A stretch of 64,000 nt of DNA from Takakia lepidozioides (taxonomy: Eukaryota > Streptophyta > Takakiopsida > Takakiales > Takakiaceae). The stretch covers positions 56,524,756-56,588,755 of the forward strand of contig CM060731.1 in NCBI GenBank assembly GCA_030704615.1. The letters are read 5' to 3'. A model generated the notes under the pieces. It searched no databases. It was not told the DNA's origin and saw nothing but the letters and a program-made list of their open reading frames with translations. Below are positions 1 to 10,053 of the stretch, in pieces. Within the stretch, counting starts at the first letter, position 1. Each line of letters begins with the position of its first letter. The position numbers were made by a program, and so were the translations under genes.

Positions 1-988
1 GATGGAACTGCTTGCTTTGAAAGACAGCTTGGACCGGAATAGTGTGTGCTCTTCTGCATGTCTTTTTGTCTGTAGTAAGGAGCTCTGCTGTTTGGAGGAG
101 CACAAGATATCGAAGCTTCGGCAGTCAGGTGTAGAGTCTTATGTGATTGAAGGGTAGTTGGATGTTACGCTCAAAAGTAGTGTGGATGGAGGCTTGAAGA
201 CAACTTTGTTTTACCTAGAGAGAATGCGTAGAGGGAAGCAACCTGAGCTTCAACTCCATTCCACGACTACACAGCTCTCATCCAGCCGTTCCAAATAGAT
301 GGATGAAGAACAGGTACGTGTCGTACAAGGCGCCTACGTAGGCTAGGTATTCCGTATGGTATACGGAAAAGCAACTGCTGGTTTGCTGCCTACGCTTTTC
401 GCTTACGCTTCGTCCACCCTGGACCCTTTCGTGCATCTCGTCGAATTCGCGTGCGCTCTCGTAGACGTACGTCTCCGTCTCGTCTCTTCTGTTGCTTGTT
501 CGTCGGCCGTCAACGGTCACACGCCCCGCCTGCACGTTTGGAATGCCAGCTCCCGCCCTTTCCGATACTCCTCGTCCTTTCAAGTTTGGTCTTACCGTGT
601 AAGGATCAGTGTGCTCACATGGAAACGCTTCAGTAATCAACTCTCCAAGCAAGAGGGTAGTCGAGGAAAAGTAGGGCGTCTATGCTTTTAGTTTGACAGG
701 CTCCCAGGATCTGATAGTCCAACCTTTGTCTCGCCTATAGTCAGCGGAACTTGAGTGTGTGAAAGCCATATTAATTGGAAGCAGCGTTTCACTCTGTCTC
801 TGTCCTCATCACAATTTTGGGACTATGCGAGGGAGATTCCTCTGTTGAGTGGGTTCTTCTTGTTTTGCTTTGTCTCATTGGTCCCGGGTCACTTTATGTT
901 GTTTCTTAATTTCTCTTTCTTTCTTGTGTACAGGCTCGGAATGACATTAGTTTCCTCCCTCTCAAGATTGTAGACCTTTCTCAGTACC
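1..988. other. Upstream flank of the first gene, no confident coding sequence
   Basis: Only short overlapping frames on both strands are present, with no recognisable domain. Bases about 400-560 are CpG-rich (many cg dinucleotides within a TC-rich stretch). A pyrimidine-rich run ending in tgtgtacag near 931 looks like a splice acceptor, so a 5' UTR intron of the gene starting at 989 is possible. An in-frame TAG at 971-973 lies just before the ATG at 989. Confidence 0.3.
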
Positions 989-3900
989 ATGTTGAAGTCC
1001 TTCTCACTCTCTCATTATAAGGCTGACTGCCTTCAACAAGGTAGCAGCAGAGACCTGGCATGCAGGACTCTGAAGCGATCAGGTTCGGGTGTTCATTTCA
1101 TCAGACTTGATTCTGAGACCTTGTCAAACGTTACCACATTAGGGCCCCAATCCAGAGGTGCTCTGCAGTGTAGACACGATGGGTTCTCCATGGATGGTCA
1201 GAAATTGCGGAGCAGTTTGATGGATGATTCAGAAGCCTCATCAGCAACATTGAAATCCAACTACCAACTGAAGAAGCTGCTGTGCCAGAGCTTTCGAGCA
1301 ACAGGGTAAGTAGTTAGTCTCTCTCTTTCTTGGAATGCGAGCGGAAACCAGGTGTCTACTGGTGACTGTTGAACCTGATACCCCTCAGGTCTGGACAGTT
1401 CTTTGCATGAGAATTACCTTGGAGGATGCTTGGGAACATGTTTTGAATGCTCTAGCGTGTTCAGTTTTATGGGCCACTTGGGTAGGAAAAGTTTTTCCAC
1501 GGGTGTAGACTGCCTAAGAATGTTCCACCCTGTTTTAATCAGATTGATACCAGCATTTACAGTTCGGTGAACGTTGGCTATAATCTGGTAGATCCTCTAT
1601 AGACCACAGCAGGGACCAATGTAGACTGCAATCTGGGTGATAGAAGGGGTTGGTCTCAATCTGGGTGGAAAGTATAATGGTGATACCAGCTTTTCTATTG
1701 CAACCCTCCACCTTCACAGATGTGGGATTCATCTGCAACATGAGTGACAGAAACTGTTGGAGAGAGGAGTGCGATGAATCTGTTTTGGCACCTGTTGCTA
1801 CACAGGGTAGTATCCACTGCTATCACACATAGTGAAATTCTAACATTGAATGTGCCTGGCAGCTCCTGCTGGATCTATTCCTGAGATACATGCAACCCTC
1901 CCCTTAAATGCGCAGTCTTTTGCAAATTTTTTCAAAGCAGCTAATCTAACTACCCAGATGTGGTAGAGCTTTCATTAACGAAACGTTTGGAAAAGACTGC
2001 ACAGCTACTTCAACGAGGCTGTACAAACTCTATAGTCAGCAAAAGACCAGACTTTCTAAATATCCTCTTTGGAATGTCTGTCTTGCAGATGTTCTGCGAG
2101 CATGCTCAACGAGGACATGACTCCGAACCCCATAAGCACAAAGAAGTGTGAGAGACAGATTCAGAAAAGATGGCCAACAAACATACTTGATGACGCCCAT
2201 CTGCCTCCTTCCAGCTGTGCTAGCTACCTTGACTCTAGATTCAGAGGTATTTCGGGTGACATGGATGGGGGACCTGAGTCTAGTAAGGCCAGAACTGCCA
2301 ATCTCTCTTCACCTCGCCAATTAGCTGATTTCTTCAAGAGACGGACACCGCACCACAGTGAGGAAGAAGGCCAACAGACTATTTTTCTCTCCCTCAAAGT
2401 GGCGTTTTCTTCTTCGACACCAATCAGTTATGATGGTTCTCAGAGGAGATTGGTTTCTAGCGCAACAAATTTTCTTGGGTTCTTGTGGGAGAACTGGCTA
2501 CAGCTGTTGGATCCTGCACAGGGTGAGTTAGTTTGAAGCAGACAGCTCATCTCTTGGATAAAGTCTTTGCAATTGGCATCTTATGTCCATCTAGCTGAAA
2601 ATCAGTTTTTTGTCAAATTACTTTACAGGTGATGTTTGAGGGGGAGACCTCTGTGTTGTAGATGTGATGTTCAGAACAATCGTACAACTGTTAATATGTT
2701 AGCACTTCTACACAGTGCAAAGCAGTCACAGATAATCCTGCAAAACTTCCTCTGATTGACCTCCATGCCTAAATAATTCTGTGGCCTGTTGTGTTGTGTC
2801 CTTTGGGCCTCCTGCGGATGTTCTTTACTTGGTTATATTCTTTTTTGCTGATGTTGTTTTCTTCTTGTTCTACTTTGTCCCATGGGGCCCCTATGGACGT
2901 TATAGATTTTCTTTCTTTCTTTCAATGTGGTGATATCTTGAGTTCTCTACAATGTATGGATGTGGCCCAACAATGTTAGCTTATATTCTGAATAGCAGAT
3001 TTCAGTGCAGATGGCGGAAGCGGGAACGGGAATGGCAACTGGAACTCAGTTCCTCGCATTTGCTATGATGGTGATGACAACAACGAGAAAAAGTCTATTT
3101 GTGGCAAGCATAAGAATACAATGTACCATTGGTGCGTGCTGTGGCTTGCTGTTGCGTGGGGTTCAGTTTGCACATTCAGGATATTCAGTGGTCTTTCCCA
3201 GCCTGCGACAATTCTCATTGGTGCATTTGTGGACTGTGTGTTATGGATTGGCCTTTTGTGGTGTATTGTTACAATACTTCTTTGGACCGCAAGAATGGTT
3301 TTCTCTATCTGTGGCTGTGCTCTAGCTTCAACAGGGTTGAGTTTGAGTCAGTTGAAACTGTTAGCTTCTGCTATGGGATTTCTGACAGACATCAAGTTGG
3401 ATGAGCGAATGGCTCAGAACATAGGAGTGCTGCCTGGATTGGTTCTCTCTGCTTTTCTCGTCTCTGATCTGTTGTATTATTTGAAGCATTTGAGTCTGAA
3501 CTCTTCCCTCACTGGAAGTGTTCCCAAATTCTTTGTGGAAGTAGGCAGGTGTGTCAGAATTTCTTTCAGTACATTAACAGATTGTGCAAAGCCTTTTAGT
3601 CCAAAGTGCGGGATTGTGCATGAGAAGAGACGAATAGGTGGCTCAAAACAACCCTCAGTATTCAAACAGGGGTTGCTTGGAAGAATATTTAGTCTCATCT
3701 ATCAGAATTCCAGAACTCGTACTTTATAGTGGTTACAATCTCTATGGCACAATCTGGTACTTCCAGAAGGTACTTAATAGAAATCACATTTTGGGTGAGA
3801 GAGAATGTATGAATGTACGAACTCATGAGACATTTGCCAATAGCCTTGTGGCCATAGACCCTTTATCCAATTTCGGTGGAACAAAAACGGGAGACAGGGC

Positions 3901-4067
3901 AAGGGAGTGGAGGTTAGGTTATGAGAACATGGTGCAAAGTGATTTTCAGGGCTTTTGCTGTTGGGGCTGCGATTGAAAAAGACCCACAGGAAATTCCTGG
4001 AGAGATTAAACAGACTGAATCAAACAGACAATTTACATTTAAGTTGGGACATTATGGACTGCTCTGA
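989..4067 (+). CDS. Four-exon gene for an uncharacterised membrane protein
   Basis: I rebuilt this gene from four open segments whose splice sites are canonical and phase-matched: 989-1305, 2089-2522, 3011-3548 and 3950-4067 (phases 2, 1, 2). The sum is 1407 nt, which gives 468 residues and ends in TGA at 4065. The N-terminal ~250 residues are hydrophilic and Ser-rich. Exon 3 opens with a Gly/Asn-rich linker, then an acidic patch, a hydrophobic segment from about residue 288, and a long hydrophobic stretch at about 317-358 that could hold two membrane spans. The tail is polar and charged. I do not recognise the family. The Ser-rich N-terminus followed by a Gly/Asn linker would suit an organelle transit peptide, but that is inference. 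The start at 989 was chosen because an in-frame stop lies 18 nt upstream; an upstream exon cannot be excluded. The exon chain is better supported than the function. Confidence 0.6.
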
Positions 4068-4675
4068 GTGGATGAACATCTGCTGTATCTTTAGTGGGTC
4101 ATGATCACATGTCAAAGACAACCGGTTCAATTCTTGGTCATCGGGAGCAGCCCTACAGCACTGATGCGCAAGGCGTAGTAGAATGCTGATCTATTCTGTA
4201 CCCTGCGGCCATGTTTCACAAGGTCGGCTTACACGACAGAACCCTGCCTACAGCCAACGTGGCCCAGCGTACAACCTGCCAGGCTATAGAGCCCGTAGAC
4301 TCTTCTTTTTGCTCCATCTGTAAAGAGCCATGCACTCTTCAGTCTGCTCCATTTTGAAATTCCGTGAAAGGTTGTGGGCTCTCTAAAACCGTCTGCCAGT
4401 CTTATAATCTTAGATGGGTCAGTGGTCGAGGTGGAAAGAATCTACATACAGGCCTCGACAGTCTAGGGACAAACCTACTTAGTCGTTGGCCTTTTCCAGT
4501 GGAGAACGATGATGATAAGCCGGAGGCAACGCCAGAACCGCGAGTCAAAGGTGAAGGCCTACCTCAACTTCAAGCCATGCGAGGTTTCCTTTGCAGGTTC
4601 TGCTTCGGTTCACTGCTGGAACTCGGCCTTCATCAAATAGAGACTTAGTTCTGGTTGCAGCTGCTGCTTTGGCAG
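4068..4675. other. Intergenic, nothing recognised
   Basis: This is the presumed 3' flank of the membrane-protein gene. A short stretch near 4108-4130 resembles a tRNA B box (ccggttcaattctt), but no cloverleaf or paired A box is evident. The plus-strand frame at 4364-4648 has no recognisable domain. Confidence 0.3.
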
Positions 4676-5160
4676 TTAACCCCTAAAGGACGAGCTAACT
4701 TTTGGGAGTTTTCCCAAAAAGTGGGCCATACCCTCCATTGCTGAGCTTTAACTTCCTGCCCCCTTACATCCAGCTGGATGAACCGTTCCATTTCATCCCT
4801 ACCTACTACATGAAGGTCCTCAGAAAATTGTAGCACTTTTGACCATTCCATTTAGTAGATTGGCCAAGTTGAAACCATGAACCAAAAAAAGAGAGGAAAA
4901 ATTGCTTTGACCATGCAAGTTTGATGATTTTACATTTTTTCTTGAAGAAATGGCCTCCATAATCCGGATAAGGGGCAACCAACAGGTCATCTCCCAGAAT
5001 CTCAAACCCAAGATGCCAAAAATATGGGGCTGCTTTGTATGTGAAATCTGGGGGATAAAAAATCTTGTTTTGGCTTCTTTCCCAAGTACACCCATGAGGT
5101 GACATTTGTTTTTCAATTCCTCTGGTAGTAACTGCATAGTAACGTTTCATGGTGCCTTGT
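4676..5160 (-). repeat. Copy A of a dispersed repeat ending in TTAACCCCTAAAGG
   Basis: On the minus strand this segment shares ordered blocks with 10600-10960 plus 11830-11872. The shared blocks are a cacatacaaagca block, a ttcaagaaaaa block, a gcatggtcaaa block, a ggttcatcca..tggatgt block, and the same terminus (gttaacccctaaaggacgagctaac here, its near-reverse complement at 11845-11872). The copies are well diverged, so the family is old. No transposase is encoded. The two copies are in opposite orientation. Confidence 0.55.
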
Positions 5161-5279
5161 CTACATTTTTTGGCATTATGATAAATTTTCAGCCCTAGCT
5201 GTTATCTTGAACATTGATCTGACTACCACGTTGGATTTCGTGAAACCTTGGCACTTTGCAAAATTCTAGGGATAAGAGC

Positions 5280-5475
5280 TTTCACTACTGCAAAAAGGGG
5301 GGGTTTATGACGGCAGCCATGCCCCACGCCCCCACGCCCGCGCGGCGCGGAGCGCCGGGGCGTGGCACGGCGGCGCCCAGTGCTGCTTGTGACGCCACCG
5401 TGTGGCAACCCAACGCCCAGGTGTCGCCCCCCAGCGTCGGGATCATCCTGCGACGCCAGGACGTGACAAGGTGGC
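5280..5475. other. Short GC-rich patch
   Basis: About 190 bases of very GC-rich sequence with many CpG dinucleotides and short gcgcggcgcgg-type runs lie in an AT-leaning region, directly beside CACTA debris. Similar GC-rich patches occur at 12130-12265 and 53395-53600. No coding domain is visible. It may be a subterminal part of a DNA transposon, but nothing here proves that. Confidence 0.4.
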
Positions 5476-5484
5476 CTCAAGGGA

Positions 5485-5635
5485 CCATATACTCCATGCA
5501 ATAGAACATAGCTTCTTGTAATGTATACCCCTCTGCCATGCTACCCTCCAGATGCGCCATTTGTCTTACAAATGCTTTCAAAGTCTATATGTAACGCTCA
5601 AGGAAGTATATCCACTGAGAATGAACGGGGCCGGC
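5485..5635 (-). pseudogene. CACTA transposase fragment, C-terminal half of DUF4218 domain
   Basis: Read on the minus strand, this gives the GPVHSxWIYFLERY..KT..FVR, EGSMAEGYTLQEA, FYCMEYM series typical of the DUF4218 domain of plant CACTA (En/Spm) TNP2-type proteins. It is close to the plus-strand copy at 33868-34031, with point changes and a 3-nt indel (an extra codon in KTLKAFV). It sits back to back with the N-terminal half of the same domain, which lies on the opposite strand at 5690-6045. It is a fragment only and cannot be functional. Confidence 0.75.
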
Positions 5636-5689
5636 TGTCGACGAAGTTCATCCAACTTGACTAATTACAACAGACGAGCCGATAGGGAC

Positions 5690-6045
5690 GGAACATCGCC
5701 CAACTGTTCCTCAACTGTTCCTATGGGTCATCCCTCCGTATGAAGTTCAACGAAGACGGGGTCCATGGTTTGAAGTCTCATGACTACCACAATATTTTGC
5801 AAGACATCTTGCCCATTGCAGTACGTGGGACATTGACTCCCGAGGTTCGCGAGACAATCTTCAGATTGGGAAGCTTGTTCCGGTGGATTTGCTCCAAAAA
5901 ATTGGAAAAAATGGATTTTTCACGCATGAAGAAGGAGGCGGCGGAGGTAATGTGTATGTTGGAGATGAACTTTCTTCCCTCTTTCTTTGACATCCAAGTG
6001 CACTTGGTAGTGCACTTACTTATGGTGACTATCACATTATTGTAA
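5690..6045 (+). pseudogene. CACTA transposase fragment, N-terminal half of DUF4218, inverted
   Basis: The plus-strand frame contains HGLKSHDYHNILQDILP, VRGTLTPEVRETI and FFDIQVHLVVHL, the canonical first half of DUF4218 (family pattern GLKSHDCH...LP.A.RG...FFDIM.HL). An in-frame extension upstream of the ATG at 5740 back to about 5690 also fits the domain. The frame stops where the family continues with the GPVxxRW segment, which is found instead on the minus strand at 5485-5635. An internal inversion of a CACTA element is the simplest reading. Confidence 0.75.
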
Positions 6046-6368
6046 TCTTCCTTTGTCCATTGCCAATGTGTGTGCCTATACTTTCACCGTACAACACCCT
6101 TTGGGTCCACACCATTTTATTTGGCCCATAGATAGCGCATGCGACCCTACTCCTCAAGCTCATTTCTAACACCGAGAGAATCTTCTTTTGCAGCCACTCC
6201 CTTCTTTGCCGACGTGCCATGAAGAACCCGAAAAAAGGACAAACAAACATTCTTCTCAATATGCATGGGATCTAGAAGATAACGAATCTTCAGGTCCTAC
6301 ATATGTCCCCACTTTACACAAAAATTTGACGTGAAAGTGACAATGCAACGCATACCAAATGTGCAATA

Positions 6369-6692
6369 TCACATGCATGCACATGAATATTGACGGTATT
6401 TTTGTGGAATACGTATCGCCCAATATGACAACTTGTAGAAGATTGAAAGTCGCTTTATGCCGGGTACCTCCACTTTACCGACCGTGCCCGCATGGGCCTC
6501 CTTCCATCGGTCTTCCCAAAACTGCCCAGATGGTGTCACAAGGGGGGGACGTATCTCCTCTTTGCCATCAAACAAGTATTTGTCTCTTCTTCTCCATCGA
6601 TGGCTTATAGGAAGAAACTTGTGGTAGTTGGGATACACCATCTTGCGAAGATGGCGGGAGCTATGTGCATCAAGATCATCGTCACAATGCAA
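6369..6692 (-). pseudogene. CACTA TNP2 (Transposase_21) fragment
   Basis: The minus-strand frame reads through a region with HKFLPISHRWRRRDKYLFDGKEEIRPP and a following LSIFYKLSYW segment. This matches the Transposase_21 pattern (GHRRFLP..H.WR....FDGK.E..PP, then K.SIFF.LPYW) of plant CACTA elements. The conserved part that should follow (RHNLDVMHIEKN) is degenerate. Together with the DUF4218 pieces at 5485-6045, it shows that 5.5-6.7 kb is one decayed and rearranged CACTA element read mainly on the minus strand. Confidence 0.6.
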
Positions 6693-7312
6693 GCACGCAT
6701 GGTACCCTATGGTGCTTAGCCCTGAGCAAACAATTAGTCATGTACACATCCCGCCACATTAGCCAAGTCAAGAAGGTCTCATGTGCATGGCCCATAGTGC
6801 CATCTACCCCACTACGGTGCACAAGACTGTTGCCTTGACAAGACTATCCGACCTTGACAAGTAAATGTACGCGGGTTCTTCATGGGGAACATAATATATC
6901 TGGATAATCATGCATTGTCCAAAACAATATGCCTCTCATTTGAAAAGATTGTCCGGCCATAGGGTCAAGTGAAGCATCAAATGCCGGGACCCTCTTCCGT
7001 AACTCCTTACGTTCATCAACTAGAGGTCGCAAGTACGTGTCCATGTTTGCCACTTGTTTTTTCCCTATGAGACATTCAAATCATTGTTTCAATGCTCCAC
7101 CAATATGCAAATTATACTACATAATGAATTACACGTCTTACTCCATGAATATATCACTCATCAATTTTGCATCCGAATTGCGCCAGACAAGGCGCCTTCG
7201 TCGCTACGGGGCTCTTTCTAATGAACGGGAATGTAACATTGCTATAATTGCACGAGATTTTAAGATGTAAAGTCCAAGGGACTATATATAAGGAGTGAGA
7301 TTTAGACAACTG
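6693..7312. other. Probable further CACTA debris or intergenic DNA
   Basis: No continuous frame. Stop-ridden minus-strand fragments may extend the TNP2 remnant, but I could not anchor them to a motif. Confidence 0.25.
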
Positions 7313-7940
7313 TCATGATCGTTGTCGATCATGTCATTTTCTCATACTCCATCTACAAAACTTCGTTGGTACACTTGCTTATTGGATAGGCAGTCTTTTT
7401 GATGTAGATAGCAAGACATTGTTACAATGTATGGGTAAAATGTCATGATTGTCCACGATGCCCAAATAATAATAATAATAATTTAAAAAATGGATGAGAA
7501 CGTTATGATCGTTGATGATCATGACATTTTTCTATGCAAATCATGCTTGCTGCACTTGCTTATTAGATAGACATTATTTTTGCTATAAACAACAATACAC
7601 TACTATAGAGAATAGAAAAAACGATCATGACATTGCCATACCGTGTTGTAGACAACACCACACTATCATAAAAGATAGGGAAAATGTCATGATCGTTAAC
7701 GATCGTGACATTTGCTTCCATCTCGAACCTATATATATAAATATATATTTCTTCGATATGCAAATGTCACGATCGTTGACGATCATGAGATTTCCTATGC
7801 CCACTGCACGTCTAGATTGTTGCACTTTCTTATTGGATGGACGTCATTTTGCTATAGACAACAAGACACTACCATAGAGAATACAATACACTATCATAGA
7901 GGGTAGGAAAAATGTCATGATCGTTAACGATCGTAAATGG
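7313..7940. repeat. Imperfect tandem repeat bordered by TGTCATGATCGTTRACGATC palindromes
   Basis: A palindrome of the form tgtcatgatcgttaacgatc or its variants occurs near 7313, 7504, 7686, 7765 and 7914, with degenerate half-copies near 7441 and 7621. Between them an AT-rich unit recurs, marked by a CACTTGCTTATTGGATAG-like block near 7370, 7553 and 7818. Spacing is about 185 and 265 bases; the longer one holds an extra AT-rich piece. The block also has an (aat)n run near 7467. It encodes no protein. The palindromes look like unit borders. Confidence 0.7.
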
Positions 7941-9485
7941 GACAGTAGCCACAATGTGAAGTGACTCTTAGTTACGTCAGCCTTGGCCGGAGTTTGTTCT
8001 CTATCTATATATATATAAAAACATCAATCCACTATTTTGTTCATCATCCTATTCCAACTTCTCGATTTATGTGTTGCATGGTCTTCACATAGTCTCTGGT
8101 AATTCATTGATTATATAGTGAGCCTCACTTGGACGACATGCTCTATAAGTATGTTGATTCAAACTGAAGTTTGAGGAGGTCCAATGATGTTCTTTGGAGA
8201 TGCTCAAGAGAAAACCATGACTTTCATATAGACTATGATGGTAGCTTAAAAAAGATGAATGACTCTGGAAAAATATTTTTTTCTCAAAAAATGGGATTGT
8301 CGAAGTCAAAGATAAGGATTTTCCTAGAGGACAGTCAAACCACGGTGGTAAAATTCAAAAAGAGGAATGACGATATTGAGGACACTGATAAAAAGCTAGA
8401 AACAGTGAAAAATTCAGACTAATAATGTAACAATTCAAAAATTTACTCTTAAAAAATTTAGTATCAATCTCATTGCAGTCATCACATTCATCCTCACACT
8501 GCATTACAATCTCTCGCTATGTGGCCAAGTAAGACCCCTCTTGGAGTAGAATAGTGACATTGGTAAGGATTTTGAACTCTTCATCCTTCCAAAAAAAGTT
8601 CATCCTCAAAGCCTTGCAGATATGCATGAAAATAAGCACTTGGCCGATGATGCACAATATGGAATTGTCTCGAATGAGGGGTGGAAGAACATTTCGACGA
8701 ATGTTACAAGAAGATTTGAACTAATCTATCGATGAAGATAGATCAACCACCCGGCCACCGCTGAAGCTGCAAGCCTCTATCAAGGCATATGTCAGAAGCT
8801 TCATTTTGAAGCATGGATGTAGACGTTCCCACTTATATCTTCCTCAAGCTAAACAAACAATTCAAACATTTCATGGTTTAACAAAACAATTGGAGTTGTC
8901 AACATTATTTTGGACTTGTTTTGTAGTCAGTTTATAGGTCAATGTTGTTACCTTGTTGCATTCACCAGAGTTTCGGCCCTCAAAATGTTTTGTATTTGTT
9001 AGCAAATGGTTCACCGTGGTGATACATGTCTACACCACAATTGGACAGTCTTTGTCACCATTGTTTCTATGTTGGATAGTCAGTTATGGACAAAGTTCTT
9101 CATATCTAAGCTTATGCCAATAGACCTTGAGTTCGTGGCATCAACAAAGTGCATGCAATTGCATAAATATGACATAGATCGGTAATAGATTAATTTTCCC
9201 ACGAAACAGGTCAGATTTTCGCAGTTAGAGGTCTACTTCTCGCGATCATAGAGCCTTTTCTACTGGGCAAGCTGGGCTCACGGGCTCACGAGCTCACTTT
9301 GCCAAGCTCACAATCTAGCATTCCCCGTTGCCGACTCATCCTCATGACGTTGTGTAGTGTCTGGCATTGATTCCACTGAGGGTGACGGAGATGGTACGGG
9401 AGTGGACTACAACACAAAAATGGCGGGGCCCTTTCATATGTTATTTTGCCTACCAATATCGGCAAGCGTAATACTTGGATAATAG
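7941..9485. other. Intergenic, AT-rich, nothing recognised
   Basis: The longest frame (8171-8422, plus strand, Lys/Asp-rich) has no recognisable domain and no splice context. No terminal repeats or RNA gene are visible. Confidence 0.3.
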
Positions 9486-9612
9486 GTGTCTTCGGCGAAA
9501 AATGGTGCAAAATTTCGCGGCTATAGGTCCCAACATGGTTGAAGTGTAAGCCCAAAATTTGGAAATGTGGCGCCGAATTTCGGTACATGGTGCCGAGGAT
9601 TGCGCGGCAAAT
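9486..9612 (-). repeat. Dispersed repeat with AATTCGGCGCCA core, minus-strand copy
   Basis: The reverse complement shares an ordered series with 33497-33605: taccgaaattcggcgccac, atttccaaattt, gggacctatagccgcgaaat. The same aattcggcgcca core recurs in the tandem block at 38197-38672. It lies in opposite orientation to the 33.5 kb copy. Confidence 0.65.
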
Positions 9613-10053
9613 TCTGACTAAGTTCATTGTCAATAATCGATAATTGACTTTTACTTGTTGTGACCCGGTTACCTCTTCTGGCCTCAATCCACCAACCGCA
9701 AGGACCCACCTACATCACCTCCTTACATTAGGACCTACTGTGCACACAAAGTGACACACTCAATGGGATGTAGAAGCCTTGGACAACAAGGCAAACCTAC
9801 TCCCACATATTTTGAACCCTAATTTACATAGAAGTGACATTTCATTACATTGTTTGGCGATGCTTCATGGCCAAGTTTGGATAATTTGGCCGCAAGGACA
9901 ATCGACACATCGAAGTTGGCACTAAAGGGCCAAGAAGTGGCCAAATGTTAGATGCCGAGAAAAAATAATAACACCCATTGGTCACCTTAGATACATATAT
10001 ACGCTCGTGTTTATCTCATAAATAACCCTCTGAAATAGAGTAAAGCATTTTCT
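9613..10053. other. Intergenic, nothing recognised
   Basis: No coding frame or structure stands out. Confidence 0.25.
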
